Position numbers and translations under genes: made by a program. From assembly GCA_021229015.1 (NCBI GenBank), contig CM037781.1, positions 42,170,152 through 42,234,151 of the forward strand: DNA of 64,000 bases, written 5' to 3'. The DNA comes from Solen grandis (taxonomy: Eukaryota > Mollusca > Bivalvia > Adapedonta > Solenidae). The notes under the pieces are model-generated. The model worked only from the letters and a program-made list of their open reading frames with translations, searched no databases and was not told where the DNA came from. Each line of letters opens with the position of its first letter. Position 1 is the stretch's first letter. Below are positions 12,816 through 24,300 of the stretch, one piece after another.

Positions 12816-13283
12816 AACACATGTCAAATTAATATATTATTCACCTTAAAAAGATGATAAAACTAAACTGAACAGTGACTAATGTATCCGTAGCAAACCA
12901 TATAATGGAAATTTTATCAGACTTTGTCTATACGAGTATATTGCCGCCATTTACTAAAGCCATCATATTTTTTTTTTATTTGTAACATGTACAATATAAT
13001 ACTCTTCATAACCGAGACTTGTATTCATCCGGCACTTAAATGTGGATGTTAAAATGCTGTGTCGAAGTAAGCATTTTCATGCATATTTTACGAACTTTTC
13101 AGTTAATTATCCCAGAAAATGCGTCATTGTTGGAGTAAATGTTGTTTTCCTAGATTTCAGTCATCTCACATTTGTTGTCATGTCAGGACTTGATTTCTAG
13201 ATAGATTCGTTCAAGAATATAATTTCCACGTTCTCGAGGGAAAAAAACTTAAATGAATACTCAGTCCTGGCCTCGTTTACTCG

Positions 13284-13525
13284 TTAACCCTTTCCCTCAT
13301 AGAGGAAACCATGAAAAGACCTATGCGAAAAACATAAAACCAGATCAGCCTGCGAGTAACTCGCAGGCTGATCAGGTTTTATGCTGTTCGCTGCTCCTCA
13401 GTGGTCTGGAAATGAGGATTTTATAATTAAATTTGGTAAGGTTTAACTGTGGTTTTCTGCAGATCAGGCTTTATGTGGTACCTATTGAGTGCGTCAAAAT
13501 GAGTCTATATGAGGGAAAGGGTTAA
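13284..13525. mobile_element. piggyBac-type MITE (242 bp)
   Basis: Perfect 18-bp inverted ends: TTAACCCTTTCCCTCATA at 13284-13301 and its inverse at 13508-13525. TTAA at both outer edges, followed by CCC, is the target and terminus pattern of piggyBac transposons. Inside is a near-perfect palindrome around GCGAGTAACTCGC (13350-13385). There is no coding capacity. A diverged relative of the interior (GATCAGCCCGCGAGTAACTC) lies at about 47380-47405. Confidence 0.8.
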
Positions 13526-13713
13526 GTGGTACTATAACAATCATTTTTTTTTATTTTTTTTTTTTCTTTTATTTATTTCCAGACATAAAAACAATACATT
13601 AACACATACATATACATACACACAAACATTTTCATATACGTACACACACTCACCTACACATATACATATGAACAAGTTATCATTTACTATGCTGGGAATT
13701 AAATAATTTGCTT

Positions 13714-13764
<51 letters not shown>

Positions 13765-14162
13765 TTCTCAAAAAAAATTCAACACAATCATTTTCGTTGA
13801 CATTAGATTTCGCTGAATCAAGGTCAATTTTATTACAAATATTCATGAATTCATGTTGAATAAAAATGTGACATGTACTAAACTAACAGTTTTCTTAGGA
13901 TTGATATTCCAAACACGTAGCTGCCTATACACGAATCCATATTACTCTGATACACACACACAAAACAAAATAAAAGAAATAGCCAAAGTTAAATTATAAC
14001 AGCTATTCAATGATTCTTTTTACATACAATTTAAATACTATGATATAATCTGGCTTTGTAGTTTTTATATGTTAGATTTACATGTATTTCATAGAGAAAA
14101 TCTGCCAAGTAAATGGTTCCTTGAATTTTGTTGTTGTTGTTGTATTGTTGTTGTTGTTGTAT

Positions 14163-14401
14163 TGGGGTTTACCGACGCTGCGATAGTATTTCAATCATAT
14201 AGCGACGTCCAGCTAATTACAGGTGGAGGAAGACCCCGAATGCATGGAAGCATCCGGGTAGAACCACCGACCTACCGCAAGCCAGCTGGAAGGCTTCCTC
14301 ACATGAAAAATCCGAAGTCCCTACCGGGATTCGAACCCACAGCGGTGAGGGGCTGAGAGATTTGTAGTCCATGACTGTAACCGCTCGGCCACGGCGGCCC
14401 C
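14163..14401 (-). mobile_element. tRNA-derived SINE, second family, minus strand
   Basis: Reverse copy of the family at 56950: CAGCTAATTACAGGTGGAGG, then ACCGCAAGCCAGCTGGAAGG, then GGGATTCGAACCCACAGCGG (B box) and CCGCTCGGCCACGGCGGCCC at the head end. Confidence 0.8.
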
Positions 14402-14940
14402 TGAATTTTATTGATTTAAGCCTTTTCAGTACTCAGTGAAGAATCTTAGAACGCCCAGAATACACATGATTGCACGATTGCATGAATAATTAAGAATCCA
14501 AATGAACAGAAAGCTAGCTATGTCCCTGTATTGGTGGATAAAGTAATCCACGAAATCGATGAAAATGAGTCCTCCACGAAAATTAATGATCACAGAAGAT
14601 ATGGAATGACTAATTCTCTTATGTCCTACATTTTGACACTCTTGTCCTAATTTGCTGACAGGACTTGTCCCATTTTCTATCTAGCTTAAGTTATCGTTTA
14701 TATTTTAAATTTTATGGAATTTATCGAAAGCAACGCGAAGCGGAGCGCTGCGATAAGTCCATAAAATTTAAAATATACAGTTTGTCACGTACGCAATACA
14801 TCTTTGCTTTTGACCTCACTCGCGTTTGATTAACAGTCAGTGATCGTATTTGTTTTGCACACTCGAGTGTCGAGTCGCAACACTAGAGTTAAACTAACAC
14901 CGAGAACGTAACACGAGTGTGGCAAAATCGGTGTAGCAAT

Positions 14941-15401
14941 ATCACGTGACCGTGACGTCACTTAAGGCAAAACTGTGAAGTTTTGGCTCCGCTTGAACAT
15001 AGAAAATTACCCGTAAGTATTTCATTGCTTCATCGGTTTCTATAGGACATGGATGAGTCTAAGAGAAAAACATATGCTCTCCATGGAACAAACGATCTCC
15101 ATCAGCAGCTGAGCCTTCAATTCTGCGTGAAAGCTTTGAACATAATAGCTTGGAACTGTAGTCCGCTCACATACAAACAAATCCAAAAGTTTCACGAAGT
15201 GTTTGAAAAATAGCTCAGCTGCTGATGGAGATCCTATATTCCGTGGAAAGCTTATATTTTTCTCCTTAGACAGACATATGTCCCATCGAAAGCGAGGAAG
15301 AAATAAAATACTTACTGGTAATGTTCTATGTTCAAGCGGAGCCAAATGTTGACAGTTTTGTCTTGGTTTTAATGCCTTTATTGAAGTCACGGTCACGTGG
15401 T
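14941..15401. repeat. Long imperfect inverted repeat
   Basis: Left arm 14941-15114 and right arm 15213-15401 are reverse complements with scattered mismatches. Both outer ends carry CACGTGACCGTGAC, both contain TTTGGCTCCGCTTGAACATA, and both end at the loop with ATCTCCATCAGCAGCTGAGC. The loop is about 98 bp. Shorter hairpins flank it: 14699-14775 (arms of about 25 bp) and 15464-15527 (arms of about 24 bp). Probably a foldback or MITE cluster; no coding frame is supported. Confidence 0.75.
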
Positions 15402-16570
15402 ATAGCTACACTGAAAATTGACCCACGACTCTCCATTTTATGAGGAATGAACAAGAACGTGACGTAACAAGATGGCGGAAAGAAAAGTGATAGCGGTAAC
15501 GAGCTTTACTTTCCGCTATTTTGTTACAGAGTACGCGGGTTTTTTGATGTCACTTAAACTGTAATTAATGTTTGATTAGTGTTTTCATAAGTGCATAATA
15601 TAATAATCAGAATTAAAATGGTGTAGTGTGTATTTTCGTCTCATTATGGCGCATTTGTGTGTTGGTTTGTATTCGGTTCAGCATATTTCGGACAGCATTA
15701 TATTATTTTGATGCAAACTATGTTTACGTGATTATATACGTTAAAAGTGGACGTTAATTCATTATCCGTGGATATAAAAGGGTTTATGATAAGGATTACT
15801 GAAGTCTTAGTTATAAAATGCATTTAGTGCTAAAGGAATCTGATGATTCATCTAAACACTACAAAATGAAAGGGGTGCAGCGTCCATTTTGTAAGCAAGA
15901 ACGATGTTCTTTGTTAACAATAACTAGTGCAACGTTACTACGCATGCGCAGAATGTCATGCGGATTCCAAAACTCTACCTTAGCGACTGCAAAAAAAAAT
16001 ACTCCCACTGTATCACTGGGTACATTTCAAAACCAAACTCCAACGCAGTGGCTTGGCTCTGCTTGGCTTCACATCAATCACTGCCATAATGAGTTACCAC
16101 GTGACCATGGTGGGTATCATGTGATACTCGATCTGATCGCCACCACATGATACAGCAAACTTTCACCATAATCCACTGGCAAATTTACAATTACATCTCG
16201 ACCTTCAAGAAAGTATTGCAACGCCTTTAGCTGGTTTGGTATAGGGACAATCCCGAACAGCATCCAGAATGGTTGAGGCCATTTTAGTTTCACTTTCAAT
16301 TTTCGACTTCCGGTTTGTTGTTGCCGTGTAGAAATAATGATATTTATGCTACGTATTTTTTATAATATTGTCTTCATTATTTCTATTCCATAATAAAATA
16401 ATCCAAACATGTGATAAAATAAAAAAAAATTAAATTTGCAACAGCTGAAATCGAGCTATCTTAAACTCATTATTACTCGGGTTAACCTACTAGAGTAGTC
16501 CAGGATAACTCGGGTTACTCGGGTGAGGCCGATTAATCCGAGCGGCTGGGGGGGGGGGGGGGGTAGTTTG

Positions 16571-16878
16571 CTTGTTGGGTTTAACGTCCCACCGACAGTA
16601 CTTCAGTCATTTAGAGACGATGTCTACTTGAGCCAGATATAGTGCTGCCACAGTGTAGTACAGTATCACGCCGTAGACATGTGGCATGATACCACACCCA
16701 GTCACATTATCCTGACACCGGGCCAACCAGTCCTGGAACTACCCTTATATGCTGAGCGCTAAGCAAGGGAGCTATACCAGTACCATTTTTTACGACTTAG
16801 GTATGTCGCGGCCGGGGATTGAACCCAAGACCTCCCGCTCCCGGGGCGGACGCTCTAACCACTCGACCACCGGGGACG
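16571..16878 (-). mobile_element. tRNA-derived SINE, full length (same family as 46957)
   Basis: Reverse-strand copy: tail TTGTTGGGTTTAACGTCCCA at the left, body with GTGGCATGATACCACACCCA, and tRNA-like head (GACCACCGGGGACG) at the right. It lies between the P450 genes. A run of 15 or more Gs (16550-16563) sits just beyond its 3' tail. Confidence 0.85.
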
Positions 16879-18064
16879 GAAAAATGATTGCCGCAAAAAC
16901 AGTTTATATTGTAGGACTTGTGATATAATTTGTTTTGAGTTCCAAGTTGGATTTCAACTTTATACTGGCTTTGATGCAGGATGATGTCCTGTTTATCAGC
17001 CGCATTATGAAACGATGCCATGTCCCTCATATCATGCATTATATAATGAGTCCGTGGGGCCAATATATAGTCTTTCTGACTTTAAGAGTCATTTTAAAAA
17101 AATGAACATATTTGCCTAATTGCTGGACAATTTAATATACTAGTTCATGTTGGTTCTAAACTACAGGTGTGATATGATTCGGATAGTATCGCCCGCTTTA
17201 CCTGTCTTACCTGGGTTTTGACAAGTTATCACTTGGGTTATCCCGAGTTGACCCGAGTGTAATTTCCGAACGCGCTCATACATGTTTCTTAAACAAAGAT
17301 AAAAAAGTACCGGTAAAGTTAGAACAGTATTTAAGTGCGTAAGATAAATATAGCTTTAGCTCGCCTTAAGAAATGTAAAACCTTCATATGCCTTGTGTAA
17401 ACTCCAAACGTATCATACATGTGAAACGTGTTACACAAAGATTTAACATTTTATCAATAGTGGATCGAGAGATGGGGCGTGGAGCGCATGTGACACTGCT
17501 GTCCCATTACACAAAATATCATATTACTGCTGAAATCTGAAGTTGATTTCTGCATATAATTTTTGATCATATGAGAGCTAGCTCTTTCTGGAGGATTACA
17601 GGTGTTCATGATTATTACCCAACCATAAAATTTCGTAGACACTTTTGATAGGCGCTATTTGCCATCGTCGGATCCCACGGTACTTATTATTATTACCATA
17701 ATATACCGTTGGATTTTCAATGGACAAAACTTTGTTTTCATGAATATAAATCAGCTACCTGCTGACCATTGAAACAACGTAGTATTTTGAATAGTCTTCA
17801 TTGAAGTTACAAAAAAAAAGCCAACTTTCAAAAGCCGAACAATTTTATGTAACGCGCCATTTCATTGGTCAATGACCTTGCTGTCTCTGATATGGTTGGA
17901 ATGAAATGCCTACTTGATAATTAATAAGTACGAAGTTTTGCTGATAAAAAAAAAAAAAAAAAAACTCTTGATCGATAACGAAGCCATGGGTCCCGATAGT
18001 GGCTATTTACGAAATTTTTAAAAATGAGTATACCTTTCAATTTGAACAACAATTCAGACCGAAG

Positions 18065-18235
18065 AGTGCCGTGGTACTGTGGAAACATACATAACCGAGA
18101 ATCGGAATCCCCCGTTTGGGGCAATGATTTTTATGATCTTCCGAATCCCAAAATACAGGTCCAATTCAAGAACTGTTAAGAGGGATTAGTTTAAGTTGTA
18201 AGAACTTTCTCAATCGACTTAACAAAAAAAAGGAC
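18065..18235 (+). mobile_element. SINE, third family, just upstream of the second P450
   Basis: Diverged copy of the family at 1563: GTGCCGTGGTACTGTGGAAA (head), then AATACAGGTCCAATTCAAGA, then GTTGTAAGAACTTTCTCAAT. It ends about 100 bp before the P450 start codon, so it occupies the likely proximal promoter. Confidence 0.6.
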
Positions 18236-18337
18236 TTAAACACCACTCTCTAGCCTCGGAATCTGCATCCGCTCCTGTTAACTACGTAAGAGGAAAGTAG
18301 AAATATCTGAGCAGTCGTTTCGTTGTGACCTTCAGAC

Positions 18338-21300
18338 ATGGATTTAGTGACAGTAGCTCTGATTTTAACTGTGTTTATTGCTAGTGCGTGGTACATCAAG
18401 TCGAGACAGAATCTACCGCCCGGACCATGGTCTCTGCCATTAGTTGGAAGTCTCGCCCTGGTGAGAAAGTTCTCCCGAAAGCGACCGCATCTAGTTCTCT
18501 ATGATGCAGCAAAGAAATATGGAAATGTTATGAGTTTTAAAATTGGAAATCGACTTTTTGTTGTGTTGACCGGATATGACGTCATCAAAGAGGCACTTGT
18601 AAAGCATGCGGACGTTTTCAGCAGCCGAGCGGTACATTTGCCGACAATTCAGATGTTTATCAAGGATGGAAAAGGTATATTAAGGGGTCCCTGTCATCCC
18701 AAAATTGGTGGGGTGGTGAAAAACACAAGTCATTTTTTACAGTAAATCATGTTTTTTTCTCAATAATTCTCAGTATACATATTCATTTCATATAAGAATA
18801 CAGATTTCAAATGCCTTTCAGATTTGGTCTCAAATTCAAATGCTTCCAACTTTATAGTAGTTTTAATCTGTTTAACATGTTACAGTTGACAATTATTTAG
18901 CTACGCCGAATATCTTTTTAAAAGATATTTCTTGTTTTATATCTGTTGTATATACTTTACTATAAATCAAACAATTGTGTTTCATAAAAAAAAAATCATA
19001 AAATAAGTCTCTCTAGATGAAAAAGATACATGTCCAGTATTCTTGCTTCTGCATATTTATATCAGTGTCAAACAAAAACCTTTTGTCTTTAGTATTTTCC
19101 AATCTATAGCAGTGACGTTCAGATGTGAACGAAACCGAGCCTATATCTCGCTTTTAAACAAGATTTTCACGAAATGTGTGCATGTATTGCATAGAGTATG
19201 GAACACTAAATCTTCATTAACTCAAATATTTGAAGATATCTTCAAATAATTAGAGATATCTTCAAATGAATTATTGATATCAACAAATCATTTGAAGATA
19301 CCAACAAATGTTTTGGAGAGATCTTCAAATGAATTAATGATATCAACAAATCAATTGTTGATCTCAATATATCATTATTGAGATATCTCCAAGTCATTTG
19401 TTGATATCATTAATTAAATTATTGATATCAACAATTCAATTGTTGATATCAACAAATCATTTGGAGATATCAACAAATGATTTGAAGAGATCTACAGTTC
19501 AATAAAATGAATATTTAGCCGTAATTGATTTGAAGATATCAACAAATGTATTGTTGATCTCAATAATTCAATTAATGATGTCAATAAATGCACTCCATGA
19601 GGTCATCAGTGTAAACACACTGTTGTGTAATCGGTACTGTAACATTTGTATAATGAAAAACAGTGACAGTTGTCGTTTATTTTTATTTCAACTCATAATA
19701 AAAATCATTTCCGTAAACCTGTCTTTGACAGTAATTTAAAAATAATAATGAAAATAAATATTGTAAACAGTCATATCCAGTGTCGTCTGCAATTCAACTG
19801 TCACATATCGTCTGTCTTATAAACTTTATATCAAAAACAGAAGCATATTATTCTCTATAACTGTGATGAGAAGATATTCTATGCACGTCAAAAGTCGATG
19901 GATTATGTAAAGTAACACAGCTTTTATACATAAGTAAATCTAAAATAAATATACGCAGTAACAGACAGTAAGATGACGCCAAATACTTGTAGACATTCCC
20001 TCAGAGAGAAACCATTGCCTAGCGACCGAATTAGTGAACAATGATTTGAAGAGATCACCAATTGAATTATTGGTATCATATATAATTGAAAGAAAAGAAA
20101 AACGTAGACCAGCAACTTAATTGTCTCCGTGGTATCTAAAACCTAAAACGAAGAGATACGCTTCTTAATGTAGCCTATGAAGGAAATCTCGTATACTCGT
20201 TCCGCGACCGCGAAATGTGGCGTCTTTTTTTTTATAGAGTCTATTACAAATATATGATATGTATGTTTTAACATTTTTAGCATTTAAACAGCATTATTTG
20301 CATTCGGTAAGTACATAATCTTTAAATCATGCATGAAGCGTGAATGCATTTTCTTGGAGCTACCATATAAACAAGACCTTGTGGACTTACCTCAAAACCT
20401 TTGTTATTTGTTGTCCAATATTTGTTAAATAAGCTTTTCTAAACTCAGGAATGATGTCAGTTTAAAGTGAAAGTAAAATACCAAACATTCCCAAACTAAT
20501 TCAAAACCCCAGTATGTTTTAGGGTTGGATAATTACTCTCGTTCTAACTTGCACCTCCGAGACTTCTCGCCGAGAATATATGACATTTCGTTGGGAGAAG
20601 CACATCTCTTGGTTTTAAATCTTTGTTGGTGTCAGGCTATTGCATGGCATTGCTGCTTTAGCCAGGGTGTCCGTTGTCAGCTTCCTCGCCCTTCTTATTT
20701 GCCATATCTTGACCTTGACTTGTTCCTGTTTCTAAGGCTTAAAAACACTTTGTCGGAGAAAAAATATCTCGTTTCGGCTGTTTTCAGTTTCTGAACAGTA
20801 TCCGTCGAAAAGACTATGAAGATGCATTTAAAAAATTCGACTTGACGAGTGAAACCTGTATTTCACACGGTGGTGAATTTTCGAAGGATTGGCCCGGATA
20901 ATTTTGTCGACTTTGTTTGCTTCATGCATTCATATTTGAACGCCTCTCGCATAAACACATTTACAAACCTGCGCAAATCAATGAGCATATTTACATTCTC
21001 GTCTAAATTTCAACACATTATTTAGAGGGTTATAAACATACAATAATAGCTAATGTCATTGCGCCCTTATGAAATTAATACGGTTAGGAAATTCGAATCG
21101 GCAGAAAGTGTATTCAGTGAGGGGCGTTATAAAAGTTTAAGAGAGAGAAATTCTTTGTATGCTGCAATTTGATAAGAGCTACCAGGGATTCTATATACAA
21201 ATACCTGGAGCTACATTACACTTAAATGAAGACAAATACGGGATACAATTTCGAATTATTAATTAGAAATGTTATGGTAACGAATCTTAAATTAGGGTCT

Positions 21301-24300
21301 CTTAATACTGAATGTATTTATGTAGAGACTTTTAAAAGCTCTGCAATCAGTGAATAACATGTAAACATTCAAATACACATTTCCTAATTCAAGGAAACAG
21401 AGAGATGATGATGATGAATCGATGATGATGTTATTTTGAGATGATGATGATGTCATTTTAAGATGATGATGATGATGATGATTATGTTATTGTAAGTTTA
21501 AAAGACCAATAGCAGTGAATAGCAGCAAAGATAATTGTAAATACATATGAATGAAAAATATACAGGGAGAGCTGCAATCAGTTGTGAGTTTTAAAATTGC
21601 ATGGCATTAAAGTAATTTTACATTGTCATTTCAATGATATATTTTCAGTAATCTTTATCTACACACACACAAACATGTTTTTTTTAATTATGTCATCAAT
21701 GCATTTTTTTTATCAAAGACATGTAAAAATTCTCTCTCTGCACTACAGCAATTTTGTCCTTTGATAATCATTTTCATAAGAGGCATATACTAAAATTATG
21801 CAACTTCCCGGCCACAAAGTACTGGTCCATGAACCGTAGATAGGGTTTAGTATATGTACATGTTTTTGATAATAATGATGTTGTACTTTTTACTGAAACA
21901 TGGTCAAATGAATTTTCAGAATTATCAGTAAAAAACTTTGAACACTTTTCGCTTAGTAGATCAGAAAACGTCAGTACATGTAAACGTTCTTCAGGGGGAA
22001 TATTAGTCTACATTCGTGATAAATTTGTATCCAAAGAAACACTGATATTTCAAAGCCAGGATGACATATTATGCATCAAAATTAGTGGTAATATTTTAGG
22101 TACTAAGGAGGATTTACTTATCTGTCTATGTTATGTAATACCAGAGGGTAGTAGTAGACAGGCGTTGATGGATACCAATACTTTTGACAGATTGTTAGAC
22201 TTCATTAGTAGCACAGATATAAAATATGAACAAGGCTGTAATTTTATATTGGCAGGAGATTTTAATGCTCATACATCTGATATGCCAGACTTTGTAGTTG
22301 ATGATAATATTGTTTTTAATGAATTTCTGCCAGATGATTATATTGTTGACATTAATTTAAAAAGAGTTTCACAGGACAAGGGAAGGATTAATAATAATGG
22401 AAGGTTACTACTTGATTTGTGTAAACAAACTGGTATGCGCATTTTGAATGGCAGGTTTGGGGCTGACAAAAATGTTGGAAATTACACTTTTATTGGTCAT
22501 CAGGGGTCCAGTGTTGTTGATTATGTAATCACCAGTCAAAGTTTGTTTACTCATATTGATCATTTCAAAATACATGACCCCAATATATTATCTGATCACT
22601 GTCTTATTGATTTTACACTGTCTCTCACTAATAACGAAAGTGAACCTATAAATATGTCAGAGCAGCATGGGGAAAAAATTAACCATAAGTATGTATGGAA
22701 AAAGGAAAAACTTAATGATAAAGATCTTTCCTAAAAAATTAAAGATATTGATAGTTGTATCAATGAGTTCTCTAGTGTAATAGATGAAGTAGTTAGTCCT
22801 TTATTTAAAATCAAAACAGGCAATTCCAAAAACTGCAAGGATAATATTCATAAGTCAAATCAATGGTACACAAATGAATGTGGAAATAAACGGAGAGAAT
22901 TTTATGCTGCACTTAACCTTTATAGAAGAGATGATTCTGAAGAAAATAGGATACTAATGGTAAACAAACGATCAGAATATAAGAAATATGTCCGCAAAGC
23001 CCGGTTTGAATATGACAAAAAGGAAACTGATAAATTGTTATCAGCCAAAAATAAAAATGCTAAACTATATTGGAATTTACTTAAAGGGGCATGTGGAATT
23101 AAACAATCAAATATACAAATAAATGATTTTGAAGCTTATTTTAAATCAGTAAATAATCCAGATGATCAATTTTTTTATTCCTGATGAAGATGTTTTATAC
23201 TTTAATGAAAGATTTGAAAAAAATGAGTTCAGTATTATGTTTGAAGAATTGAATCTACCAATAACACAGGAAGAAATTAATAGTGCAATTAAACAATTGA
23301 AAACAAATAAATCAGGAGGACCAGATGAATATTTGAATGAATTTTTCATACATGGCAGAGAAATATTGTTACCTAGTTTATATACATTATTTAATAGGAT
23401 TTTTGAGCTAGGTTATTTTCCAGAATCTTGGTCTGAAGGACATATTGTACCATTACACAAAAAGGGAAGTTTAAATGATGTTAATAACTACAGGGGGATA
23501 ACTTTACTTAGTACATTAGGAAAATTGTTTACTAGAGTTTTAAATAATAGATTATGCAATTGGGCTGAACTTAATCAAGTATATATTGAAGCACAAGCTG
23601 GCTTTAGGTCAAAAATTGGAACCACTGATAATATATTTGCTTTACATGGGATCATAAATCATATGATTAATAATAATAAACATTTATATTGTGCTTTTAT
23701 TGATTTTAGTAAAGCTTTCGATTATGTATCACATGATAATCTTTGGTTAAAATTAATTAAACTTGGTATTAGAGGAAAAATGTTAAACTTAATAAAATCA
23801 ATGTATAGTGGAGTTAAATCTAAAGTAAAATATATGAATGAACTAAGTAATAGCTTTGATTGTCATCTAGGCGTTCGACAAGGAGAGTGTCTCTCACCAT
23901 TTTTATTTGCAATGTATGTCAATGATATTGAAAGTATGTTTATGGAGAACAGTTCATGTGGTATTGATATATATATGTTTAAATTATTCCTAATTTTATA
24001 TGCTGATGACATTGTTATTTTTGCAAACAGTAGTACAGATCTACAAAATGGTTTGGACTCTTTGTATGAATATTGTAACAAATGGAAATTAATTGTTAAT
24101 ACAAGCAAAACAAAGATTATGATTTTTAGAAAAGGAGGTAGAATACCTAATAATGTCTCATTTACATATGAGGGATCAGAATTGGAAATAGTTAAAAAAT
24201 TTGTTTATCTCGGATTAGTTTTCACCTCAGGTGGATCTTTTCAAGAAGCACAAAATACATTAGCTGGACAATCAATGAAAGCTATCTTTAAACTCAATAA

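Larger units (their letters stand above)
12816..18337. other. Intergenic region between the two P450 genes
   Basis: After the stop at 12813-12815 no polyadenylation signal stands out nearby; an AATAAA occurs at about 13858. The rest is the MITE, SINE copies and long inverted repeat listed, simple repeats (13540-13760) and plain sequence (17080-18060) with no gene I can support. Confidence 0.6.

Noticed and set aside
12527..12849. Alternative frames overlapping the last P450 exon
   Set aside because: Antisense or shifted shadows of exon 8. The real frame is fixed by the heme-cysteine motif and splice phase.
13541..13846. 101-residue minus-strand frame with an Arg-Glu run
   Set aside because: Product of the (CT)n tract at 13711-13760 and CA-rich simple sequence.
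15040..15396. 118-residue minus-strand frame
   Set aside because: Falls entirely inside the long inverted repeat and has no recognisable domain.
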